From Bactrocera neohumeralis (Eukaryota; Arthropoda; Insecta; Diptera; Tephritidae): a stretch of DNA of 64,000 nt. The DNA lies in NCBI RefSeq assembly GCF_024586455.1, contig NC_065923.1, positions 36,814,370 to 36,878,369 of the forward strand, in the 5' to 3' direction. Both the position numbers and the translations under genes were made by a program. This document shows positions 55,130-64,000 of the stretch, piece after piece. Within the stretch, counting starts at the first letter, position 1. Each line of letters opens with the position of its first letter. The notes below the pieces were generated by a model, which was not told where the DNA came from, did no database searches, and worked only from the letters and a program-made list of their open reading frames with translations.

Positions 55130-55600
55130 TGAATTGCTAACGAGTTTAGGTTAGATTTTATGGCTGTTCCAGAGATCGCGCTTGGACCACTATATCTTTT
55201 TGTCCAAACAGCTTATGTAGCTGGAGTCCGGTAAGGTTCTCGACTTTAAACATCGATACTGATAATGCAATGGCCTATAAGAGCGCCCACAAAAAGCGAA
55301 AGGCTAGTCATACTAAGGGCACAAAGAGAGAGACCCTGGTGGCACCAGTCTTATCACAAATTGACTCGGTGCCATTGATATCGAGGCTTTGCATTCCCCA
55401 TTCAAGGCAGTGACTTATCTGAACGAGGCTGCGCTCCAAAGCAGTAAATTTACAGCTTCCTTACTGATAGCAACCGCAGTTTGAAAATGTTGATAGAGAG
55501 TTCCCCTGCACAAATCGTCCAAGTTTTGATCCATCAGTAAAACAGCTCACTTTCCTTCTTCTCCAATTACTTTTACCCACCCACAACTCCCTTGAAGATA
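55130..55600 (-). pseudogene. Non-LTR element, RNase H part (downstream of nested mariner)
   Basis: The minus strand reads KVSCFTDGSKLG near 55520-55560, the opening strand of RNase H with the first catalytic Asp in TDGS. The frame then decays. Upstream coding sequence continues beyond the nested mariner at 56438-56730. Confidence 0.6.
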
Positions 55601-56437
55601 CAGGGTTTGTCTGGAAAGTAATAGGACTGATTTTCTTCCGCCGCGATTGTACTTCGGAGCGTGCGCGCACTGACTGGATTCGGTAGAAGGTGTTCCTAGC
55701 TAACGAACAAGCGGCTGGTCAGTTATCTCCTGTGAGTGAGTGAGTGTTCGTTAGAGCAGAGGTACGCGATTAAATTCAGTGTGAAACTCGGTAAATCTGC
55801 GACAGAGACGTTTGATATGATCAAGCAGACTTACCCAGACGTTACTTTAACAAAAAGTGATGTGTTTCGGTGGCACCAGTCCTTTTTGGATGACCGGGAA
55901 AAGGTCGCTGATGAAGACCGTGCTGGGAGACCTGCGACTTCGATAAACACCAACAATGTGACACGTGTGCGCAAAGGTTTGTAGTCAGACCGTCGACTAA
56001 GAATTCGTTTAATTGCCCAGATATTAAATTTATCAAAATCTGTGGTTCAGTATATTGTGACAGAGCACTTGAACATGCGCAAAGTGTGCGCGAAGATGGT
56101 CCTAAAAGTGCTCACTGACGACCAGAAATTGCGGCGAGTGGAAGTGTGCCAAGAAAATTGGAACATGTGTGGAAGTGACGGCACCCCAACGTTTCCCCTG
56201 CCGCCCTGAATGTCCAGTCCAGCCCAGATGTAGCTACCTGGACTTTTTTTTTGTCCTTGTCTGAAAAGACCGATGAAAGGCAAGCATTTTGAGACGACAG
56301 AGAGGATCCAAGCAGCATGCACCGCGGCTCTCAAGGCTATTCCGAATATTTTGAAAGTTTTTAAAGAATTGTATCGATTGGTTCAATAATTTTTTTTTTT
56401 AAATCACTCAGTACTATTACTTTCCGGACAAACCCTG
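55601..56437 (+). mobile_element. 837-bp mariner with intact ends and no catalytic core
   Basis: The left end CAGGGTTTGTCTGGAAAGTA and the right end, read inward as CAGGGTTTGTCCGGAAAGTA, form about 34-bp inverted repeats with TA outside (55599-55600 and 56438-56439). The transposase starts at 55736: MSECSLEQRYAIKFSVKLGK, then DVTLTKSDVFRWHQSF. The frame stays open for 82 codons to RKGL. The second helix-turn-helix follows (IVTEHLNMRKVCAKMV), and then the sequence jumps to LKRPMKGKHFETTERIQAA near 56250-56310 at the C-terminus. All three catalytic Asp regions are deleted, so it could move only with a helper. Confidence 0.85.
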
Positions 56438-56735
56438 TATGTGAGCAGTGAAAACCCCGTCAGAGTTTGGTTTGGCGACTCCGTGATCCAAAAGGTCCGG
56501 TATAAAATCAAAGCGTGCGGGGAATTCCGAATGTTCAAGCATACGTTCATTTAGAAACCCTGATTATCTGAGTCTGTTAGCAATTTTTAACGCCATACAC
56601 TTTCTAACGACAGCTATGGGCACTACATGTAAAATGACATTAAGCGCAATGATTGGAGTGGTTTTTAGTGTACCAACATGCTGATGAATGCTGCTCGTTA
56701 AGTGTGCTCGAGCTTCCTTCTTTTATCTTTTCTGA
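56438..56735 (-). pseudogene. Non-LTR element, part upstream of RNase H
   Basis: The minus strand reads GTLKTTPIIALNVILHVVPI near 56625-56690 and NERMLEHSEFPARFDFIPDL near 56505-56560, then GVAKPNSDGVFTAHI. This is the region between RT and RNase H (compare ALRTTPTKALNAIL). Together with 55130-55600 it forms one element interrupted by the mariner. Confidence 0.6.
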
Positions 56736-56759
56736 GACCACACAAAGTCCTCATAAAGT

Positions 56760-56984
56760 ATAATGGTAGCCATTCAAAATGTTGCTATATTGGTACCATG
56801 GATACAATACAGTACCACACCATATTGCAATCGATTGTATAGTTTGTACACACAGTCTGTGAGGTTCTTATAGTTCGTCAACAGACTGCATCTTGTCAAG
56901 ATATCTTCACGAAATTTGACATGACTTATTATGCAAAGTAATGGCACATTCAGAATATGGTCGGAGCATGCCACACGATTGCAA
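56760..56984 (+). repeat. Hairpin/(GTCY)n repeat family 1 fragment (left of LINE G)
   Basis: CTTGTCAAGATATCTTCACG near 56893, then AAATTTGACATGACTTATTATG, aligns with the 154-bp unit. The repeat resumes at 57940 after the LINE. Confidence 0.5.
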
Positions 56985-57935
56985 TTTAAGTGTGCTCTGC
57001 CCAATCCACAAAAGGTGAGACCGCATAATCTGTCTATGTCTTATTAACACCGCATATAAGGTTCTATCGTAGGTATTGTGTGAACTATCAGTGAGACTTC
57101 AGACCTGGAAAAACGCCAAACTTTGGAAAAGACCCTTGAAAAGAAGATCGACAAACACCGCCTCTTCGTCAATTTTAAAGCCTCTTTTGACAGCACGAAA
57201 AGCAACTGCCTTTATTTCCGGTATGTCTAAAGGTCCGTCAGGATCGGGAAGGACCTCTCCGAGCCGATCGATACCAAAGTAGATTTCAAATAAAACAATC
57301 CTCTACAAGAGTGTACAACTTCTGGCGTACGCCGATGACATCGTTAGTTAGTTAGTAGGTTAAGCAAAGAAGCGAAACAAATAGGTCTGGTAGTAAACGA
57401 GAGTAAAACGAAATATCTCCAGTCATCAAAAAAACAATCAGCATTAACAAAAACAACAAGCTAGCTTCGAAATCCAGCACAGAATACCTCTTGCCAGCAG
57501 GTGCTACCGCGGACTGAGTATGCAATTGAGAAGTAAAGTCCTCTCGCGAAGAATAAAGACAAAAATATACAAGTCACTTATCATTCCCATCCTACTATAT
57601 GATGCAGAGGCATGGACGATGACAACATCTGATGATTCGGCTTTACGAGTTTTCGAGAGAAACCTTCTGCGGAGGATTTATAGTCCTTTGGGTATTGGCA
57701 ACGGCGAATACCGCAGTTGATGGAACGATAAGCTCAACGAGATATACTTGTACGACGACATTGGCTGACACAGTACCCGCCGGGGAAAGCAGAGGAAGAT
57801 CTCCACTATGTTCCAAAGACAAGGCAGAGAAGGACCTGGCTACACTTAGCATTTCCAATTGGCACCAAACAGCGAAATGCAAAAACGACTGGCGCGCTAT
57901 TGTAAACTCCGCTGTAAGGAAGAACAGTACATTCA
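56985..57935 (+). mobile_element. LINE copy G, RT to C-terminus, YADD kept
   Basis: LSVLCPIHKR-like near 56988-57020, TRLQTWKN/LRPGKTPNF near 57098, HRLFVNFKASFDSTKSNCLY near 57148-57210, LSEPIDTK near 57257 and LAYADDI near 57332. The catalytic YADD is kept, although the fingers are partly deleted. LVVNESKTKYLQSS follows near 57390-57430, RTKTKIYKSLIIPILLYDAE near 57550-57610 and FERNLLRRIYSPLGIGNGEY near 57652-57712. DLATLSISNWHQTAK near 57835 and the 3' end AAGGAAGAAC near 57915 close it. It is inserted in a family 1 repeat. Confidence 0.8.
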
Positions 57936-58045
57936 GAAATTGATCAGATCAGATCACTATAGCATACATATAGTTGCCGTACAAACTGACCGATCAAAAT
58001 CAAGTTCCAGGTATGGAATCTATTGTGTTTGTGAAGGGTATTATG
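57936..58045 (+). repeat. Hairpin/(GTCY)n repeat family 1 fragment (right of LINE G)
   Basis: ATTGATCAGATCAGATCACT near 57940, TTGCCGTACAAACTGACCG near 57973 and CAAGTTCCAGGTATGG are a 154-bp unit in the same direction as 56760-56984. Confidence 0.6.
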
Positions 58046-59619
58046 GTTTTTTGATTATAATTACATAAATCTGCCTCTTCGTTACGTATATACCCGTACC
58101 AACTAAGCCTGAAAAATCACAATCTAAACCAAAATACATACATACATATGTATGTACATATGTATATACTTTTAGTAAAGCAAACTAATAGCGTAATCCT
58201 CCGAAGTATTTACACACGTCCGGCAATCTGCGCTATGGAAATTAGGAAAAATGTTCGTAATTTCTAGCTGTAATGCCTGCCACAACTAAACGAAGCTTGA
58301 GTTTTAATAAAAATTAATTATTGTTTGTTTTTAACTGCCTTCCAACATAATAAATGGTGTGTGTGTGTGCGGCACGGGAAGCGAAGCGGCATTACCGCTA
58401 AGCACCAGACACCTGAACTCACCGCACAACAACACTTCACCGCAACAGCCACTACTAAACACGCTGGGTTGGAACTTCGCTCCTGCCACCCGCCGCCACA
58501 CTTCCTGCGCTTGGTGCGAATAAAATGCGCCCTTCGGCAACAATGCCACACCTGCCCGGCACACTCACTGCAACACCAACTGGCGAACAATAGACATAAT
58601 TTCATATATTTGTCAAAGTATGTGTTTGCACACATATACGCATTAATGTGTGTACATACATATGTCCTTTTGTTGCACGTGGATACATACATACATATGT
58701 ATGCATGTGTTGCTGTGCTGTAATGCGACATGTGGCAACGTTTTAGTCACCTGCCACAATGCCTCGGCATACTTTTGGTCCATCGTTCGCTGCTAAATAC
58801 TTATTCAACAAACCATTGTTGTTGTTGTTGCTGCTGCTGCCATTTATTTATTTTGCTGCCGCTTTTATGTTTGTGTGTGTTAGTGATGTTTCGGTCGTTG
58901 TTGTTGTTGTTGTGTTAGTGTTGTATAAGTGAAAATAATTTAAATTTACATGCATTTTGTTTGTCATGTACACTTTGTTTGCTCATTTATTTTCGCACTT
59001 GGCTGCCTGTTGTTGAATTCCGCCTGACTGCCTGCTTGGCTGGTTGGTTGAGCGGTTAGCGCTGAGCCATCCGCTCCACTCCCCGTGCCGCTAACGCCGC
59101 AAAGCCCGTGCACAGCTGTTAAATGTTTAAATAAATTCGCTGCTTTTGTTCTTGTTTCTGTTCGCAGTTTGTCGGATTTGTGAGCTGCCTATTTGTATGT
59201 ACATATGTGTGTATGTGTGTGTGCACACATATCTTTTTAATTTATCTGCATTTGTTTTTAATATTTTCTGTTTGGTTGGCGCACATTTATACACACATAT
59301 GTGGCATACATATGTTGTTGTTTGCTTTGCCCACAAGTGTTCACAAATAATCACAAGTTAAGTTGTGTACCGTTGTTTGCCTCAAATTAAACAGCAACAA
59401 CAAGTTTACAAATACGAAACTGATTAAATCTTTAATTGTTTATTTTATATTTATGTCAAATGTTTATTTTCGTTTCTGCAGGCGTATGTCACTCGAACTA
59501 AGAGATCCTTGACAGCTGTGCCTGAATGTGATATGCTGCTAGACAAATGTCAAGGAAACAAATGTTAAAGATTTCAGAGATAGCGCTACTTCATGAATAA
59601 AAAAAAGCAAGCAAAAAAG
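58046..59619. other. Long TE-poor island inside the presumed intron
   Basis: No transposon motif is seen. Microsatellites are (GTT)n(GCT)n at about 58816-58841, (GTT)n at 58897-58913 and TG tracts at 58357-58371 and about 59205. CpG-containing single-copy-like DNA spans 58370-58590 and 59030-59110. The 132- and 137-codon frames at 58318-58731 overlap on both strands and have no motif. A possible acceptor at 59481 leads into a stop after a few codons. Confidence 0.4.
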
Positions 59620-59995
59620 ATTAATTCAGCTACACCGAAGCTATAATATCCTTCAAAAATAACGAAGTTTCCATGCAAGAACATTATTTTGATCGTTCAG
59701 TTTGTATGGCAGCTATATGCTACAGTTGTCCGATCTGAATAGTATCTCTGTAGATTATAGCGCTGCTTTAGGCATTAACTACTGCCGAATTTCGTGGCTT
59801 GTCAAATAAAAAAGGTTTCCTTACAAGAACTTGAGTTTAATCAGTTGGTTTCTATGACAGCTATGTATATGCCATCCGATTATCGACAGTTCCAACAAAT
59901 GAGCAGATTTTTGGCAAAAGAAACATTTTTTCATACGATATTCTAAAAGCTAGGAGATTAGTTCACGTCTATACAGACAAACGGAGAAATGGACA
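59620..59995 (-). repeat. Hairpin/(GTCY)n repeat family 1, diverged copy
   Basis: CTACACCGAAGCTATAATATC near 59629 is the 3' hairpin region. TTTGTATGGCAGCTATATGC follows near 59701, and GTTCCAACAAATGAGCAG near 59890 matches the reverse complement of 27165-27185. It is truncated before the GTCY run. Confidence 0.65.
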
Positions 59996-60011
59996 TAACT
60001 AAAACAATTTT

Positions 60012-60458
60012 ATATAAAAAGTGATCCATTTCAAGGTTCCATTCCCTTAAAAAAAACACTTAAACTTCAAATTTCATGGGGAATGTTTATTATCATTCGA
60101 ATTAACATTCTTTGGTATTTATGTTTTGAAGATTGTCTCTTTCAAATGTTGGCCACGGCTACGTTCCAGATGGTCAATCCGTTGAGTCCAATTTTCGATG
60201 GATCGTTCGAGCTTTCGATTGGTAACTGGCGAATAACACGTGTGATGCTTTGTTCCAAGTCTTGAATCGAAGCGGGATTATAGGCATAGTTTTTAGACTT
60301 TACATAACCCCACAGAAAAAAGTCGTGATATCACACGATCTTGGTGGCCAATCGACCACCGCAAAACATGAAATTATCTGCTCACCGAAGTGTTCTCTTA
60401 ATAAATCCCTTGACTCCTGCGATGTGTGGGAAGTGGCACTGTCTTGTTGTCAAAACAA
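60012..60458 (-). mobile_element. DD41D (rosa-like) mariner, copy 10, C-terminal part
   Basis: The end AAAAGTGATCCATTTCAAGG lies at 60018. The minus strand carries the C-terminal WTQRMDHLERS-like region near 60165-60200 and the LWGYVKSKNYAYNP-like region near 60280-60325. The QDSATSHTSQ-like region near 60415-60450 puts Ser where the second Asp environment QQDGAT is expected. The match stops near 60452. Confidence 0.75.
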
Positions 60459-60474
60459 AAATGTCGATAAAGTG

Positions 60475-61195
60475 ATTAGTGATTAAAAAAATACTGCAAT
60501 TTTAAAAATTCCATAATTTTTCGGCTAATCATATTCTATCACAAGCCGCGGATGTCCCCGTGCACAATTTTATCTTCTGATACCCTAAAGTAAATTCACA
60601 GCCCAGTTTATTTGCTAAACCTTGCATTACTACATGGACTGAGAACCCTTTACCCTGGTTTTGGACGCGATGTCCAATTGATTAAATAATGCATGTTCGA
60701 GGTAGTCGATGAAGATAGTCGATTCATTTTCTCAAGGTATATGGAAAAGACATCCGACTTTCACCTGACAAAAACGATTCAAATCCATGTTTCAACCGCT
60801 GTCACAAATCGGCGCAGAAACTTGGGTTTATCACACTTGAGCATCTCAAAGCACTGCTCCGAATCTTCAACTCGTCGTTCCTTTTGGTCAAATGTGAGCT
60901 TTCCCGTTACCCACTTTGCACTGCGTTTTTCATATCCGTATACCTCGAACAACTTCACTTAACGGTAATTCAAAATTATTTTGTGGATCTTTTTGATGTT
61001 TTCGTCAGTAATAACCTCTTTCGGACGTCCACCACATTTAGCTTCTTCGGTGCTCATTTCACCACGTCTAAAGCATACCAATCCTCGATGGTTTATTTTC
61101 CTGGCACATTATCTGGGAACTCGAAATTTTTATCAACACGCGAAATACCTTTTTATCCATTTTTCCACAATAGCAAAAGTTGATTCATTAAAAAT
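60475..61195 (-). pseudogene. DD34D-type mariner transposase, N-terminal half (second copy)
   Basis: The minus strand shows NFEFPDNVPGK near 61100-61130, then TIEDWYALDVVK near 61060-61100, NVVDVRKRLLLTKTSKRS near 60990-61045 and KNAVQSG near 60920. The later parts, KRNDELKIRSSALRCS and FCADL, lie near 60810-60900. Order and wording match the N-terminal side of the mariner at 39.8-40.8 kb. It is interrupted by many stops, and the catalytic half is not found. Confidence 0.65.
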
Positions 61196-61379
61196 GATGA
61201 AAGTCACAAACCAATGATCCGACAGCTGTTATCAAGTCTGTTCTAAATTTGTTCTGAGCGAAACATTGTGCTACACCTACCAGTTTTCTCGGCATTCCTG
61301 TTTATTTCTCTTTACAGAGAAAATCGATAGAAATTATAAGATGCCCATTTTAAGACATAAGCGCAAAGCATTTAACTTT

Positions 61380-62490
61380 TCAGTTATATATTTTCACACT
61401 TTAGATTCGATTCATGGCAAGTCCCTCCCATGACTGCAAGTTGGATCGGATATTGGTTTTTCCAAAACTCGGAGCTTTTGTTAAAGTCAATTTCCGGAAT
61501 AACCTTCAATACGCGTAGCGATTCACGTCTAATGTCTTCAGTTGACTCCAAACGGTTTCTCTGGAGCGGTCGTTTGAGTTTGCTGAATAGCCAGAAGTCA
61601 CAAGGGGCTAAATCAGGCGAATACGGTGGTCTCACGAAGGATGAATGCAGTATTCGACCGAGCATTATCGTGGCGCAAAAATCATGCGTTGTCTGCCCAT
61701 AATTCCGGCCTTTTTTTACAAATAGCTTCGCGTAAACGACGCATAAGGGAAGGAATTGGAAGTGCAGCATACCTCGAAAATTGAAGAAACTGTCAACATA
61801 ACCTTAATTTTTGACCTGCACTGACTTGGTTTTTTCGGTTTCAGCTCATCATTGCCACGCTATTTGGCCGTTTGATCGTCTATTTCCGGAACGTAAGCAT
61901 AGATCCAAGACTCATTGCCAATAATATTACGTTCATGACATCCTTGTAGTCGGAAAGCATTGTTCAACGTTAACGCGACGATGTTTTTCCAAAAAATTTG
62001 ATAATTTTGGAACCAATCATACTTTCCCGTTTTTTGGGCTCAAATGATCTTTCAAAATGATTTTCACTGCTCCTTCCGATATTCCAACGATGCCAGTAAA
62101 ATCTCTAACTGTTAATCGTCGATTCTCCAGCACCAATTATTTGTATTTTATTGACTTGTTTATCATCACTTCATGTCTATGGCCCTTTGCAAAATATTTG
62201 TGCCAATCAAAGCACTTGCGCGCAACAAACTATTATCAATGTAGACCTTTTCAAACATTCTAATCGTTTCAGCAACAGAAATTTGATTAAGGACACAAAA
62301 TTTAATAGATCTTCTTTGCTGAATAATTTCACTGATCTTAAAAATCGCCGAATGCACTTTATGTAATTCAGAAAGGCAAGCATATACTAGCACAGATGGC
62401 ACTGACATTCATTCTAGAAAAACAATATTTCGAAGAATGGGTTTTTACGTAACATTTAAATTAAAAAGTCTCACTGTGTTTTGCCCACAG
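61380..62490 (-). pseudogene. Mariner, nearly full length, frameshifted
   Basis: The minus strand reads RSIKFCVLNQISVAETIRMF near 62255-62320 (the start of the DNA-binding domain), then NRRLTVRDF-like near 62095-62140, MLSDYKDVMNVIL near 61935-61970, KKGRNYGQTTHDFCA near 61665-61715 and PPYSPDLAPCDFWLFSKLKR at about 61575-61630. The third catalytic Asp is kept; HDNAR near 61668 in another frame carries the second. SLRVLKVIPEIDFNK follows near 61485-61525. The right terminus reads inward CTGTGGGCAAAACACAGTG from 62490 with TA outside. Confidence 0.8.
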
Positions 62491-63529
62491 TATTACATAA
62501 CCTCCATTCTTATGATACCGTATCAATACTTAACAGAAAAATAAAAATGTCATTATAGTTTAAGTGCTTCAGACCACATATGTATGTACTTATATCGCGT
62601 ATTTTTAATTTTTGCACAACAGGGTTCTGTATAGTTATACAAAATTTCTTCAATTAACTAAAAATCTGCCAGTTTCAAGGTTGTAAAAGTTATGCCTTGC
62701 ATTTTCAGTGTGCAAAAGTTTCGTAAAGAATTTAATTTCAAAATTCATGTTGCTTCATTAGGTCCGCTGAGAGAAAGCTACTCCAAAACAATTTCTTGGT
62801 TTTGACGCTCATTGCTTCGTGGCAAGCACTTCAACCCACGACTTGCTCGGCGGCGTTGATGGCCTTAATTTAGACGCTAATAAAAGAGAAGTACTGCAAA
62901 TTCAAAAAGCGCAGCAACAATAACATTCGTAATTCGGCAAATTATGACAGACACCAGAAGCCACCAGCACCACCGAACTAACTAAAGTAAGACAATGCAG
63001 CAGAAGTGAACAATCGCATAAAACCGCATTAATGGCACAGACTGTTGCGGCTGTGGCTGCTGTGTAGTCGCAGTCCTTATAATAAATGCGGCCATAACTG
63101 CAGGTTGCAGACCAAGTCATCTCCAGTGCATAGTCTTTCACTCCATTTCGTAGCTTCCACGCCGCCGAGACAAAATGACGGGAGTGGTACCGCACGAACC
63201 GAGGATTATTGCTAGCTTTGCGGATGCAGATGACAAAGCAGCGAAGCATCTAATGAATGTCAACAACTTTAGTCACAATGAGAACAGCAAGCGATAACAA
63301 GAATGCGGGAAGTGTATGGTGTTGATTCTAATTTTCGTATAGCACAGCCATCAAGTGATATATGCTCCTTTTGTAGGAATGGAAGTTTTCAGATAAAAGG
63401 CAGATGTCATCTTTCTACTACAAGTTTTTCATTGAATTTTAGCAATCTTAAGTCCGCTTTACCTCTCAGCAGAATATTTCAAGAGAAGACAAGTAGTTTT
63501 AATATATAGAATCATAGAAGAGAGAATCC
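62491..63529. other. TE-poor DNA
   Basis: 62800-63300 has CpGs and looks single-copy. The 115-codon minus frame at 62902-63249 is Cys/Ala-rich and has no recognised domain; its composition follows GCAGCAA-type repeats, so I do not call it a gene. 63300-63529 is unassigned. Confidence 0.35.
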
Positions 63530-64000
63530 AAGCCATAATTGATCCGGACTTTCAAGATATTGTTCAGTTTCGCACCATGTTTACTCTAGTGAATAATGCG
63601 CATCTACAGAGAAGACATACAGTGCTATCGCGCTATTTTTAGAGCTGTTCCCATCCACTTTATGGAAGATTTTGCCTTAGAATCTTGGTTATCAGGCTTA
63701 CAAGTCCAGCTGGTGCAAGAATTGATCAATCAAGCGTGTCACACGTTTGGTGAATGGGCCTAAAACAAGATGGTCACCGATCCCATTTTTATATAAAATA
63801 AAAATTTTGCTCAGCGATGAAAGTCACTTTTGGTTGAACGGGTAGATTAATAAACAGAATTGTCGAATTCGGAATGATGAGAATATTGTTGAGATGCCGT
63901 TATTTGCTCAAGAAGTCTCGATTTGGTTTGGTGTGCTCTATGAGCAGAGATTATCATTGGTGCATATTTCTTCAAAAATGAAGTCAGTAGTAGTGTTACA
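63530..64000 (+). mobile_element. DD41D-related mariner, second subfamily, copy 11, cut by the window edge
   Basis: The plus strand reads IDPDFQDIVQFRTMFTLVNN near 63540-63600 (the end of the DNA-binding domain), LQVQLVQELINQACHTFGEW near 63699-63758 and FAQR-KSLLVE near 63800-63838. That last stretch is the FSDESHFWLNG site in a shifted frame. SRSLDLVWCAL and KNEVSSSV follow at the edge. Frameshifts are present. Confidence 0.75.

Noticed and set aside
58318..58731. Overlapping 132- and 137-codon frames on both strands
   Set aside because: Both open at once over the same DNA with no recognisable motif; chance frames in GC-richer DNA.
59464..59560. Possible next exon of the LDLa gene after a CTGCAG acceptor at 59481
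   Set aside because: Joining in phase 1 gives only about six residues (RVCHSN) before TAA, and the following DNA shows no domain. A pyrimidine-rich tract with AG is common by chance.
62902..63249. 115-codon minus-strand frame
   Set aside because: Cys/Ala-rich composition from GCAGCAA-type sequence; no signal, domain or splice-site support.
1..64000. LTR retrotransposons, endogenous viral sequence, tRNA or rRNA genes
   Set aside because: No protease/integrase motifs, long direct terminal repeats, cloverleaf boxes or rRNA signatures were recognised on either strand.

Overview
This window looks like nuclear DNA from a dipteran, most probably a tephritid fruit fly. The DNA is AT-rich and has no prokaryotic gene organisation. 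It holds short dipteran microsatellites ((GTT)n, (TATG)n, (TG)n) and (GTCY)n-bearing non-autonomous repeats. It also holds at least eleven degenerate copies of a mariner lineage whose best copy has a DD41D spacing, the 'rosa' group that I recall from Ceratitis and other tephritids. The species is inference; the repeat content is seen directly. I find no tRNA, rRNA, CRISPR array, LTR retrotransposon or bacterial gene. || Only one host gene segment is convincing: an internal exon on the + strand at about 46576-47747. It has a good splice acceptor at its start and a GTGAGT donor at its end. It carries a 253-codon upstream reading frame. One base of overlap (TAATG) then leads into a second frame that encodes a signal peptide, a Thr/Ala-rich linker and one complete LDL-receptor class A module. 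The rest of that gene should lie beyond the right edge, so 47748-64000 is probably intron. The DNA to the left is intron or intergenic and may hold 5' exons. || Nearly everything else is a layered graveyard of transposons separated by TE-poor islands. The main families are: (1) DD41D mariners (0.6-1.7, 3.1-4.2, 11.9-12.6, 18.1-18.9, 29.0-29.8, 34.0-34.7, 41.9-43.0, 44.3-44.6, 48.6-49.1, 60.0-60.5 and 63.5-64 kb); (2) several DD34D-type mariner lineages, including one nested inside another at 22.65-24.2 kb and a catalytic-core-less derivative with intact ends at 55.6-56.4 kb; (3) a Tc1-like element (7.6-10.3 kb) split by a LINE; (4) a non-LTR element with endonuclease, RT and a C-terminal domain ending in (GAA)n, present in about nine pieces; (5) RNase-H-bearing non-LTR fragments and a Jockey-type RT; (6) two families of hairpin-ended, (GTCY)n-bearing repeats, one of which carries 154-bp tandem units; (7) a row of three MITEs at 50.9-51.6 kb. 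|| TE-poor islands (about 10.5-11.3, 15.1-15.8, 19.0-19.7, 25.4-26.4, 30.8-31.6, 34.7-35.2, 36.4-37.6, 40.8-41.4, 54.2-54.5, 58.2-59.5 and 62.8-63.3 kb) are richer in CpG or in homeodomain-like TAAT cores. They are the likeliest places for 5' exons, promoters and enhancers, though nothing in the sequence proves this. Repeat identities come from translated motifs I recognise; boundaries are approximate unless inverted repeats or target-site duplications are given.
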